Position numbers and translations under genes: made by a program
Notes under the pieces: model-generated
Seen by the model: only the letters and a program-made list of their open reading frames with translations
The model's database searches: none
What the model was told of the DNA's origin: nothing
Shown: positions 7,031-14,589 of the stretch, one piece after another
Position numbering within the stretch: the stretch's first letter is position 1
Layout of the letters: every line of letters starts with the position of its first letter
DNA from: Planctomycetota bacterium
GTDB taxonomy: Bacteria; Planctomycetota; UBA1135; JAKEFM01
Length of the DNA: 51,806 nucleotides
NCBI GenBank assembly: GCA_022616055.1
Contig: JAKEFM010000177.1
Location: forward strand, 1-51,806
Reading direction: 5' to 3'

Positions 7031-9577
7031 TCAGGGCACGATCTGGATCGGCGCCGGGTCCGAGGCGCGCAGCGGGAGCCAGCCAGGGGCGAAGGTGATG
7101 AACCCCACGTGGAAGGTGAACCCGGCGAGGGAGGGTTCGGCGGGGATCGAGATCGCCGGCGCGGTGGTGATCCCGTTCGAGTCGAGGATGCCGAGGAAGC
7201 CGTTGAAGAGGCCCGTCGCGTGGAAGACCGACATCTCGAAGAGCACGTCCAGGTTGAGGGGGATGTGGACGCCGAGATAGTCGAAGCCCGGGACCGTCCC
7301 GAGCGAGGCCGCCCCCAGGTAGGTCCTGCCCGGGTCCTGCCGGGAGCGGAAGGTGAGGGGAACCGTCCCGCCGGGGTGCGCCACGGCGCCGACGAGGAGC
7401 GCGAGGTCCGGCGTCTCGTTCTCCCCCGTCCCCGCGGACCAGCCCGCCCCGAGGTCGGCCCAGAGCTCGAGGGTGTCCATCTCCTCCTGGGTGAGGGGGG
7501 GGACGCCCGAGTTCGGCGGCGGCATCGCCGCCCCCGCGTAGTCGACGTCGTTCGGGAAGGTCGCGTTCGTGAAGCCGTCGAGCCGCTGGCCGTGGAGCTT
7601 CCAGACGAGGAGCGACTGGCGGGCCCGCCCGTTCGCGACGTACCTCGAGAAGAAGATCGCGTCCTGGCTGAGGGGGGGGACGGACTGGCCGTTCACCGTC
7701 ATCTGGGTCGGCGGAACCTCGACGCCGGCGACGTTCGTCTGCATCAGCCGCTCGTAGGAGCGGTTCCAGATGCCGGGTCCCCCCCCCGAGGTCGGGAAGT
7801 AGATCCCCGGGGCGTCGCGCAGGTCGAGGTTCGCTCCCGTCGTCGCCGCGGTCGCGCCGTGGCACTGGATGCACTTGCGGTCGAAGACCGGCTGGACGTC
7901 CTTCAGGTACTCGATCCGCAGCCCGGGCCCCGAGAGCCCGATCGGCGTCGGGGGCTGGCTCGCGGCGATCGAGCCCGCGAACGGGGGCCCCGGCGTGTAG
8001 CGGGCGTGGCAGCCCGTGCAGGTCGTCCCCTTGCCGGGAAACACCTGCCGCCAGTTCGTGCCGTTGACGAGCGCGATCCCATCCTCGTCGAGGCTCTGGA
8101 AGGTGAAGGGGGTGTCGGCGGGGACCTCGACCTTGAAGGAGCGGTCCGTGTAGAGCTGGATCTCCCCCATCACCTCGGAGGCCTCGTACGGGGTGCGTCC
8201 GCGCTGGCGCGCCTGCACATTCGTGAAGTCGGGGTCGGAGAACTTGATCGGGATCCCCTTCAGGAACCGGAAGCGCTTCACGTCGGCCGGGAGGAAGGAC
8301 CCGTGGCTCTTCGGGATCGGGCCGTTCGAGAAGGCGTAGTTCCCGACCCCCGCGTCGGCGCAGCCGACGAATCCCGTCGTCGCGCTGCTCGTCCAGGGGG
8401 GGATCACGTCCGGCTCGGCCTGCCCGTGGAGCGTCGCGTACGGGACGACCGGGAGCGCGTCGACCTCGTCCATCAGCGGATCGTTCACGAAGAGGGCCCG
8501 GATCACGTCCCCGAGCGGATCGGTCACCAGCGGGTCGACGACGTAGAGCCCGAAGTCGGGGACCGGGAGGTCGTCCTCGTACACCGGTCCCGGGCTCCAG
8601 GAGAGGAGGATCCTCCCGTCGGGGAGCGGCCGCGGGGACTTGTAGCGGCCGTCGGGCTCCGGCTCGTCGCCCGGCGAGACCGAGGGGGTGAGATTGGCGA
8701 AGAACGAATTGAAAGACGGGGGAGGCCCGAAGGGCTGGTCGGGGTCGATCAGGACGACCGTCCCCGCCCGGTAGAGGCTGGTGAAGTAGTGCCGGGTCGC
8801 GACGAGGAGCCCGTTCGGCATCTCGCGGGGGTCGTCGAAACCCCAGGCGAGGTGGTTCCCGAACAGCTCGTCGATCCCCTGGTGGTCGCCGAAGTCGATC
8901 CCGCCGTCGAGCCGCATCGCGAAGAGGGGGAAGCGGGAGCTCGAGCGATCCTCCGCGCGCTCCCAGCGGGACCAGACGATCCGCCCGTCCTCGAGGACGA
9001 TCGGACGCTGGTCGCTCGAGAGGTTCCGGGAGAGGCGCTTGGGGTTCTGCCCCTGCGGGCCCGCCATCCAGAGGACGGAGTTCTGCGGGTCGGCGAGGTC
9101 GAAGGGGCTCTCGTCGACGCCGAGGGAGGTGTCCTCGCCGTACTCGCCGTCCCGGTTCGAGAGGAAGACGAAGCCGAGCCCGCCCGGGAGGTAGTGGGGG
9201 TCGGTGTCGTTCCAGGGGCCGGAGGTGAGGGGCGTCATCGCCCCGCCGGCGACCGGCATCTCGTAGACGTGCCACTGGTCGGCGGAGCTCTGCTTCGCGG
9301 CGAAGATGACCTTCGTCGCGTCGAAGGAAAGCTCCGGGTCCTTCGCCGCGCCGGCGACGAGGCCCGTCAGGTTCGTCTCGGTCCCGTTCGGCTGCCGGAG
9401 CAACAGGTTCGTCCCCGCCTGGAACTCGAGGGCCTGGTCGGAGGGGACGTTCGGGAAGGAGGGCCACCGGACGTAGATCACGGGCCAGGGGAGCGGGGGG
9501 CCGACCTGGACCTGGCTGAGGGCGGCCGGACCGAGGGCGAGCGAAAGGGCGATCGCGGGCGAGAGGCGGGTTTTCAA
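7031..9577 (-). CDS. Exported HzsA-like propeller/di-haem c-type cytochrome (copy A)
   Basis: This is an 848-residue paralogue of the 4351-6906 product, nearly colinear with it. It has the same signal peptide design (KTRLSPAIALSLALGPAALSQ), the same propeller repeats, the haem sites CTGCH and CIQCH at about 520 and 570, and the same C-terminal module ending APIQIVP. I chose a TTG start at 9577 because GGAGGTGA lies exactly five bases upstream and the signal peptide begins there; no ATG fits. The reading frame continues upstream without homology. A promoter-like TTGACG-16 bp-TATTTT sits about 120 bases upstream. The pair is probably one operon. The haem pair suggests electron transfer or oxidation in the periplasm. 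Confidence 0.87.
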   Translation of the reverse strand: MKTRLSPAIALSLALGPAALSQVQVGPPLPWPVIYVRWPSFPNVPSDQALEFQAGTNLLLRQPNGTETNLTGLVAGAAKDPELSFDATKVIFAAKQSSADQWHVYEMPVAGGAMTPLTSGPWNDTDPHYLPGGLGFVFLSNRDGEYGEDTSLGVDESPFDLADPQNSVLWMAGPQGQNPKRLSRNLSSDQRPIVLEDGRIVWSRWERAEDRSSSRFPLFAMRLDGGIDFGDHQGIDELFGNHLAWGFDDPREMPNGLLVATRHYFTSLYRAGTVVLIDPDQPFGPPPSFNSFFANLTPSVSPGDEPEPDGRYKSPRPLPDGRILLSWSPGPVYEDDLPVPDFGLYVVDPLVTDPLGDVIRALFVNDPLMDEVDALPVVPYATLHGQAEPDVIPPWTSSATTGFVGCADAGVGNYAFSNGPIPKSHGSFLPADVKRFRFLKGIPIKFSDPDFTNVQARQRGRTPYEASEVMGEIQLYTDRSFKVEVPADTPFTFQSLDEDGIALVNGTNWRQVFPGKGTTCTGCHARYTPGPPFAGSIAASQPPTPIGLSGPGLRIEYLKDVQPVFDRKCIQCHGATAATTGANLDLRDAPGIYFPTSGGGPGIWNRSYERLMQTNVAGVEVPPTQMTVNGQSVPPLSQDAIFFSRYVANGRARQSLLVWKLHGQRLDGFTNATFPNDVDYAGAAMPPPNSGVPPLTQEEMDTLELWADLGAGWSAGTGENETPDLALLVGAVAHPGGTVPLTFRSRQDPGRTYLGAASLGTVPGFDYLGVHIPLNLDVLFEMSVFHATGLFNGFLGILDSNGITTAPAISIPAEPSLAGFTFHVGFITFAPGWLPLRASDPAPIQIVP

Positions 9578-9872
9578 CGCGGTCACCTCCGTCTTCCCGA
9601 GGGAAGGGCCGAGCGGCCCTGCGCGGAACCGGAAAGGACTCCGGCGACTCCGTCCGGAGTCGCCGGGAGGGTCCAACGGTCGTGACTCGCGGCGGAAAAT
9701 AGGGGCGAGCGCCGCCACGTCAAGACCGGGGGAAGACCCGGTGAGTCTCCTTTCAGGCTGCCCGATCGAGGGAATCGTTCGCGCCTGGGGAATCGCACGC
9801 ACCTCCGTAACCGCGCTCCCCTGAACCTATGTGGGAATCCACAGGGGTCGGGGCAAGGCGGCCGGCGAGGGA
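9578..9872. other. Divergent intergenic region upstream of cytochrome copy A and HEPN module 1
   Basis: No gene was found here. It holds the promoter-like sequence for the leftward cytochrome operon. Rightward, an octamer GTAACCGC at 9807-9814 lies 66 bases before the HEPN start, and the same octamer precedes the second HEPN module at nearly the same distance. A longer HEPN reading frame from a GTG at 9831 is possible, but the paralogue argues for 9873. Confidence 0.4.
9696..9723 (-). promoter_or_regulatory. Sigma-70-type promoter for the haem/propeller operon
   Basis: On the minus strand TTGACG (9723-9718) is separated by 16 bases from TATTTT (9701-9696). Five of six -35 bases match the consensus. 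It is an AT-rich island in GC-rich DNA and is correctly placed for the TTG start at 9577, leaving a leader of about 110 bases. Confidence 0.55.
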
Positions 9873-10226
9873 ATGGGGAGGAAGGCGCGCCGGAGCCTGG
9901 AGGCGGCGAGACTCCTCCTCGCGAAGGGGCATCTCGACGAGGCTGCGAGCCGGTTCTACTTCTCGCTCTTCCAGGCGGGGATCCACGCTCTGGCGAAGGA
10001 GGGGCGGCGGCCGGGCGACTTCCGGCCCGGCGCCGCCTACTGGGAGCACCGGACGGTCGCCCGACATGCCGCCGCGATCCGTGGCCGCGCGGAGGACGCG
10101 GGCCTCTTTCGACGCGCGATGGAGCTTCGCCTCCAGGCCGACTACGATCCCGACTGCGTGGTCCGTCGGGATCTCGAAGTCCTCCGCCGCGATCTCGAAC
10201 GATTCGTGCTCGAGGTAACCGCATGA
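9873..10226 (+). CDS. HEPN-domain (UPF0332-like) protein, copy 1
   Basis: The 117-residue helical protein has the hallmarks of the UPF0332/HEPN family: SRFYFSLFQAGIHAL (residues 26-40, usually SRxYYAxFHA in the family) and R86 followed by ADYDP (89-93). It also contains R60-T-V-A-R-H65, which fits the R-X4-H ribonuclease motif of HEPN toxins, although its alignment with the catalytic site is not certain. The ATG at 9873 was chosen because the second copy at 29722 starts at the same residue and both are then exactly 117 residues. Its stop overlaps the next gene in ATGA. HEPN proteins often act with a nucleotidyltransferase; here the partner is a different, unrecognised protein. A toxin-antitoxin or RNA-processing role is inference. 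Confidence 0.8.
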   Translation: MGRKARRSLEAARLLLAKGHLDEAASRFYFSLFQAGIHALAKEGRRPGDFRPGAAYWEHRTVARHAAAIRGRAEDAGLFRRAMELRLQADYDPDCVVRRDLEVLRRDLERFVLEVTA

Positions 10227-10591
10227 GGGATGTCCGCATGGAGGCGCTGATCCGGGCCATCGAGGCCCGGTACCCCGGAACGCGCGCGTTCGTGGAACGT
10301 TTCGCCGATCCGATGGGGGACCCCGACATCCGCTGGAGGATCTGGATCCTGGACATCCGGGACAGGGACCTCGGACTCCTCGGGCAGTTCGCCTACCACC
10401 TCGCCGGCGAACTCTACGGCCCCGACCCGCTCCCCTTCTACGTCAGCTCCGTCGGGTGGCGGAGAACCAAGCGCTTCCTGGCCGATCGGGCAGCGAGGGA
10501 GCGGCGAGACAGGGCGAGGCGCGTGGCGCGCGCGGGCCGGCGAGCCAGGATCGCTGGCCGGCGGCGAGCCCGCGTGGCACGAGCCGGCTGA
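10223..10591 (+). CDS. Unrecognised HEPN partner with basic C-terminal tail, copy 1
   Basis: The 122-residue protein is translationally coupled to the HEPN gene by an ATGA overlap. The N-terminal 85 residues resemble its paralogue at 30072: AIEARYPGTR, then DPDIR followed by an alternating hydrophobic strand ending in LDxR, then GPDPLPFY. The last 40 residues are almost all Arg and Ala (for example RRARIAGRRRARVARAG), a likely nucleic-acid-binding tail. The GSxxxG and DxD motifs of MNT nucleotidyltransferases, the usual HEPN partners, are absent. I do not recognise the family. Being coupled and duplicated with its HEPN partner, it is most simply read as its cognate regulator or antitoxin; this is inference. 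Confidence 0.72.
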   Translation: MRDVRMEALIRAIEARYPGTRAFVERFADPMGDPDIRWRIWILDIRDRDLGLLGQFAYHLAGELYGPDPLPFYVSSVGWRRTKRFLADRAARERRDRARRVARAGRRARIAGRRRARVARAG

Positions 10592-10619
10592 CGCGACGGC
10601 GGTTCCGGGGGAAGTGCCT

Positions 10620-10784
10620 TCACGCCGGCAGCGCGGCCGGCAACCATCCGGCGGCCTCGCTCCGGCGCGAGAGCCGATCGAGGAGCCGGCGCTGCGCCGG
10701 CGTGCCGGCGAGGCTCCGGAAGACCCGGTCCGGCGAGCCCCAGTCGCGCCAGCCCGAGCCGACGACCGGCTGGACGGCGAGGCC
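10620..10784 (-). repeat. 165-bp direct repeat A (copy of the 3' end of the nucleotidyltransferase gene)
   Basis: These 165 bases match 14425-14589 without gaps, with about eleven mismatches by eye, and the last 80 or so bases are identical. On the minus strand both encode the C-terminal 54 residues and stop codon of the sugar nucleotidyltransferase (GLAVQPVVGSGWRDWG... to LPAALPA). Here the rest of the gene is missing: similarity stops abruptly at 10784. It is a pseudogene fragment bounding the 10.8-14.4 kb segment. Confidence 0.9.
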
Positions 10785-11091
10785 TTGGGAATGCTCGCGA
10801 GAAGGGCGACCGCAGTCAGCGCCTCTCCCTCCCCGGCTGCGGGCGTTCCCGCGCGCCCCGCCTGCCGACCCCTCTCTCCCTCGAGCCTGGTCGTAGGTCC
10901 TACTTGAGGCTCCCTCGATGGAGCGGCCGGGGCCGAAGTCTCGGGACGACCTGGTGGGAGCCTCGGAGACCCCCCGGGGGCACCTCGTTGACAGGAGCCG
11001 CGCGCCCCGTACGATCCTCTGTCGCTGGTTAGGCGGGACCGGATGCGCGATTCCCGTGCTCGGCCGAGAGTCTGCGCCCGGGCCAGAAAGG
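10785..11091. other. Non-coding stretch after direct repeat A
   Basis: No credible gene was found in this part of the 10592-11221 gap. Frames are open only because of GC bias and have no recognisable products. A possible leader of the exported-protein gene begins at about 11092. Confidence 0.4.
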
Positions 11092-11118
11092 ATGAGTTCG
11101 ATGGCTCCTGGAAGGCTG

Positions 11119-11145
11119 GAGAGAGAGAGAGAGAGAGAGAGAGAG
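11119..11145 (+). repeat. (GA)13 dinucleotide tract in the leader or 5' coding region of an exported-protein gene
   Basis: The tract is 27 bases of uninterrupted alternating G and A. It lies between a candidate ATG (11092, or 11101 in the same frame) and the hydrophobic signal-peptide sequence of the next gene. With the length seen here, the ATG frame stops at 11149-11151. Adding one GA unit or removing two would join that ATG to the signal peptide and the rest of the protein. Such tracts slip during replication, so this may be a phase-variable switch or an assembly error. Confidence 0.85.
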
Positions 11146-11221
11146 CCGTAGCCGCCGTAGGGGCACCGCGAGAGGATCGTTCGGCACCGGCGCAGCCGTT
11201 CTCGCTGCGCTGGCCGCCGTC

Positions 11222-12718
11222 GTGGAGGAGGGCTTCGCACAGCCCCCGTGTGGACAGACACCATGGGATGCGGGACCGGGACCCATTGTCTACCTCGGCA
11301 ACTTCTTCCCCGTCGTCGTCACGCAGTTCACTCCCATCCGGGGCGGAGTGGTCAACACGATGGTCGTCGGCGAACGGCCGGCCGTCTCCGGCACATGGGT
11401 GGCCTTCATTTCGAACGAGGCCCAGGCCAACCTCGATTTGAATGGCAGCGGAGGGCTGCCGTCGCCAACCGAGAATGCCCTGCGGATTCTGGACCTGGAC
11501 AGCGGCGAGTTCATCTTGACGCACGTCGGGGTCGCCCCACCCGACGCGGTCCCAGCGGGCGGCTGCGCGATCGTCGGCGCGACGCCTGGTACGATGGCCG
11601 GCATCCTGGTGAGCTACATCGCGCGCGAGACGACCGTCGACGTCAACTGCGACACGGACCTACTCGACTTCTACGCGGTCGTCCAGTTGGTCCAGGGTCC
11701 TTTCGCGAACTACAACCTCCAGACTTGGGGTCTCGGCGGCCCCCAGTCTCCGGGCGCGGTCTCGGGTTTCCGCCGGGTTCAGATGTCCGGGACCATGATG
11801 GTCCTCGAGCAGGGTGATCCGACACCTGGCCTTCCGCTTCTTGCGGCTCCCCTGCCGATGGCCGTCCTCGACATCTCGGGCTTCTTCAGCCCTTACCTCG
11901 AGGCTCTCCTTGCCGGCTCACCTCTCATGCCGGATCCCTACCCACAGTTCAGCTACGCGGTCTCCGGCTTCAATCCGTCGATCTCGGCCTCCGGTCCCCT
12001 CGGCTTTCCTCAGAGCGACATGCTCGCGTACGAGCAGAGCGAGGTCCAGCTCGGAGATTCGAACGCGGACGGAGACACGTGCGACCGCGTCCTGACGATT
12101 CGGACACTGGGCACCTCCTCGTCTACGCCTGCGCCCTGCTTTCCCACGATCAACGCGACATGCAATTCTCCCACCATTTTTGCGCCGTGCATCCTCGGCG
12201 TCGGCAATCGCCCGAGCGTCCGGCCCGATGCCGCTTTCGGGAACCGGATCGGATTCGACATCCTCGCGCCGGGCCTCCAGGCGGGAGCGGGTCCGAACTG
12301 CGCGCCATTCCCTCAACCGAACTCGGGCATCGCCGGAAGGGGAGACGCGGCCACCTGCCCCGTAGGCCTGTCGACCGCCTCCATGGCGTGCGAGGACGTG
12401 AGCGTGGCCGGGCTGGTCTACTCCTTCGTAGTCCGGGAGAACGCGATGAACGTGAACGTGGATATGAACGGAGACACCTTCATCGATCCCGGCGTCATCT
12501 TCTGGACTCCTCAATCCGCATTCTTCTCCGTGAGGACCGCCGTCGGCCCCGGACGGAATCCGGCGGCCGAGAACGCCTTCTCCTTCGTCGTGCAGGGCAG
12601 TCCGGACTTCGATTGGGGGACTCTAATCGTCTACACGGGGGACGAGACGTTCTCGAGCCCGGACCTCAATCTGGACGGCGACCAGGGCGACTTCGTCATT
12701 CTCTTCTATCTCCAGTGA
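11222..12718 (+). CDS. Exported calcium-loop protein of unknown function
   Basis: The frame has a GTG at 11222 and gives 498 residues, but the true N-terminus is probably upstream. Without any stop back to 11096, the same frame encodes an arginine-rich stretch (RSRRRRGTARGS), a hydrophobic core (GAAVLAALAAVV) and EGFAQ, a complete signal peptide lacking an in-frame ATG, GTG or TTG. The mature protein contains four Asp/Asn-rich loops of EF-hand or dockerin type (NLDLNGSG, DSNADGDTCD, VDMNGDTFID, LNLDGDQGDF) and many cysteines. I do not recognise the family. Codon third positions look less GC-rich than in flanking genes. The next exported gene follows after 15 bases, so they are probably co-transcribed. 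Confidence 0.72.
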   Translation: MEEGFAQPPCGQTPWDAGPGPIVYLGNFFPVVVTQFTPIRGGVVNTMVVGERPAVSGTWVAFISNEAQANLDLNGSGGLPSPTENALRILDLDSGEFILTHVGVAPPDAVPAGGCAIVGATPGTMAGILVSYIARETTVDVNCDTDLLDFYAVVQLVQGPFANYNLQTWGLGGPQSPGAVSGFRRVQMSGTMMVLEQGDPTPGLPLLAAPLPMAVLDISGFFSPYLEALLAGSPLMPDPYPQFSYAVSGFNPSISASGPLGFPQSDMLAYEQSEVQLGDSNADGDTCDRVLTIRTLGTSSSTPAPCFPTINATCNSPTIFAPCILGVGNRPSVRPDAAFGNRIGFDILAPGLQAGAGPNCAPFPQPNSGIAGRGDAATCPVGLSTASMACEDVSVAGLVYSFVVRENAMNVNVDMNGDTFIDPGVIFWTPQSAFFSVRTAVGPGRNPAAENAFSFVVQGSPDFDWGTLIVYTGDETFSSPDLNLDGDQGDFVILFYLQ

Positions 12719-12733
12719 AGTAGAGGTTGTTCC

Positions 12734-14338
12734 ATGGCAGTTCATGGGAGTCTCTGGCTCGTTCTCTGGTGCCTGGTGGGTCCCGTCTGGCCCCAGGTTC
12801 CAGGAGCCGGTCCCCCGGACTTTGCGGACGCGATCCATCATCCGGGCCCGACCGTGTGGCCGAGCCCGTTCCCAGGCGTCATCGGTGGCCTCGGTCTCGA
12901 GACCGGAGACCTCAATGCGGATGGGTTCCTCGATGTCGTCGTCGGACACACCTCGTCGGCGAACACCGTGGGCGCGTGGTTGGGCGACGGAAGCGGGGGT
13001 TTCGTCGGCCCTGTCCAATCAGCCGTCCCCGGCGCCAACTATCCCCTTCCGTGGGCAATGGCCGTCGCCGACTTCAATGCCGACGGCCTGCCAGACCTCG
13101 CGATCGGCCACGCGCCGATTACCTTTTTCGACTACGTCAAGATCCTCAGCGGCGACGGCAGCGGATCATTTCAGCCTTGGCTGTCCCCGTACACCGCATT
13201 CCCTTCGGCCATTTCGGCCGGCGACCTGGATTCAGACGGGGACGCCGACCTCGTGGTAACCAATGGTGGGGGGTCACCGATCATCACGAGCACATTGTTC
13301 AACCAGGGAGGCGCGGGGTTCGCGCTGGCACCCTCGCCGTGCGATCTCCAGTTGTGGAGTCTCTCGTCTGGCGGTGCATTCCAGGCCAAGCTGGGCGATG
13401 TGGATGGCGATGGCTCCCTCGACTTGTCCGTGGGATCGACCCCCTTCCAGATTGGACTGTGGACAAGCACGGGCTGCTTCCTCAGCCCGTACTGGTGGAC
13501 CGTGAATCCGCCGTATTCGGGCGGCTGTTTCTTCGCGTGGGGAGACTTCGACGTCGACGGCGCCGACGACGTGGTCATCGTCGCGGAGGGGTACAGTCCG
13601 CCGAATCCGATCGGTGACATCGCCCTCTTCCTCAGGAGCGCGCCGCTCGCCCCGATCTGGAATCCGGGTCCGATCCTCAACCCGCCGGGATCCCCGCTCG
13701 GGGTGTGCGCGTCGGATCTCGACCTCGACGGGGACTCGGACTTCGCCATTTCCTACGTGGCCTCCGTGCCCGCGATGGGAAACCCGACGCCGTCTGGAAA
13801 CCGGGTCACCGTGTTCGAGAACGTGGGGACCGGACCCGCCTTCCAGCAGATCGATTTCACGGAGGGGGTGCTCTGGAATCCGGCGAGGATCTCGACCGAG
13901 GACGTGAACGGGGACGGATGGATGGACCTCCTCTTCACCCAGCACGGGATCCCCGGGACGGACCTGCCCGGGTTCGCGGTGATGATGAACGCGGGCGGGT
14001 TCGCGGACCTGGAGTCGATCGGGGCGGCGACCGTGGGTCGGGAGGTGCACCTCTACCTTCGGGGGACGCCCTCCACTTCCTGGGTCCTCTTCGCGAGCCC
14101 TGCCCTGGGCACGCCGTTCGGCCTGCCAGGCTTCTCGGGGCTCGTCTCCCTAGACCTGACGACGGCGTTCCCTGTGTCGGGAGGGACATTCCCCGCGGAC
14201 GGAAACACCCTCTTCCCCGTGGCGATCCCCGCGAACCCGGCGCTCGTGGGCCAGACGGCGTACCTCCAGCACGTCAGCTACGATGCGGCCACGATGACGG
14301 GTGTTTTCAGCGCGCTGCTCTCAGCGACCGTGAACTGA
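12734..14338 (+). CDS. Exported FG-GAP/VCBS repeat protein
   Basis: The 534-residue protein has a signal peptide (MAVHGSLWLVLWCLVGPVWPQ). At least six FG-GAP/VCBS-type repeats follow, each with a calcium-binding loop: TGDLNADGFLDVVVG, VADFNADGLPDLAIG, AGDLDSDGDADLVV, LGDVDGDGSLDLSVG, ASDLDLDGDSDFAI and TEDVNGDGWMDLLF. These build an integrin-alpha-like propeller on exported or surface proteins. The C-terminal ~110 residues are a different module ending AIPANPALVGQTAYLQ, shared with other exported proteins in the window. It follows the 11222 gene by 15 bases and lies within the segment bounded by direct repeats. Ligand and role are unknown. Confidence 0.87.
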   Translation: MAVHGSLWLVLWCLVGPVWPQVPGAGPPDFADAIHHPGPTVWPSPFPGVIGGLGLETGDLNADGFLDVVVGHTSSANTVGAWLGDGSGGFVGPVQSAVPGANYPLPWAMAVADFNADGLPDLAIGHAPITFFDYVKILSGDGSGSFQPWLSPYTAFPSAISAGDLDSDGDADLVVTNGGGSPIITSTLFNQGGAGFALAPSPCDLQLWSLSSGGAFQAKLGDVDGDGSLDLSVGSTPFQIGLWTSTGCFLSPYWWTVNPPYSGGCFFAWGDFDVDGADDVVIVAEGYSPPNPIGDIALFLRSAPLAPIWNPGPILNPPGSPLGVCASDLDLDGDSDFAISYVASVPAMGNPTPSGNRVTVFENVGTGPAFQQIDFTEGVLWNPARISTEDVNGDGWMDLLFTQHGIPGTDLPGFAVMMNAGGFADLESIGAATVGREVHLYLRGTPSTSWVLFASPALGTPFGLPGFSGLVSLDLTTAFPVSGGTFPADGNTLFPVAIPANPALVGQTAYLQHVSYDAATMTGVFSALLSATVN

Positions 14339-14424
14339 TCCTCCTGGCGCGGATTCTGGCAGGACGGGGCGGCGTGGGTCGCGCTCCGAACGCGCGGGCA
14401 AGTTGAGTCGGCGTGCAGAATCGA

Positions 14425-14589
14425 TCACGCCGGTAGCGCCGCCGGCAGCCATTCGGCTGTCTCGCTACGGCGCGAGAGCCGATCGAGGAGCCGGCGCAGC
14501 GCGGGAGTCCCGGCGAGGCTCCGGAAGACCCGGTCCGGCGAGCCCCAGTCGCGCCAGCCCGAGCCGACGACCGGCTGGACGGCGAGGCC
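14425..14589 (-). repeat. 165-bp direct repeat B (3' end of the intact nucleotidyltransferase gene)
   Basis: This is the intact-gene counterpart of 10620-10784, the same length and with no gaps. It starts exactly at the stop codon of the nucleotidyltransferase gene. Together the two repeats bracket about 3.6 kb that carries two exported-protein genes. Confidence 0.9.

Noticed and set aside
4351-9577. Reading the HzsA-like pair as evidence of anammox hydrazine synthesis.
   Set aside because: The other hydrazine-synthase subunits and hydrazine dehydrogenase are absent, and HzsA-like proteins occur in many non-anammox bacteria.
9831-9872. Upstream GTG start for HEPN copy 1 (14 extra residues).
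   Set aside because: The paralogue lacks this extension, and the ATG at 9873 gives two proteins of equal length.
10223-10591. HEPN partner as a minimal nucleotidyltransferase (MNT).
   Set aside because: The GSxxxG and DxD motifs are missing in both copies.
11119-11145. GA tract as part of a CRISPR or other array.
   Set aside because: It is one uninterrupted dinucleotide tract with no spacers.
10620-14589. Segment between the direct repeats as a transposon or insertion sequence.
   Set aside because: No transposase, integrase or terminal inverted repeats were seen, and the repeats are gene-derived and 165 bp long.
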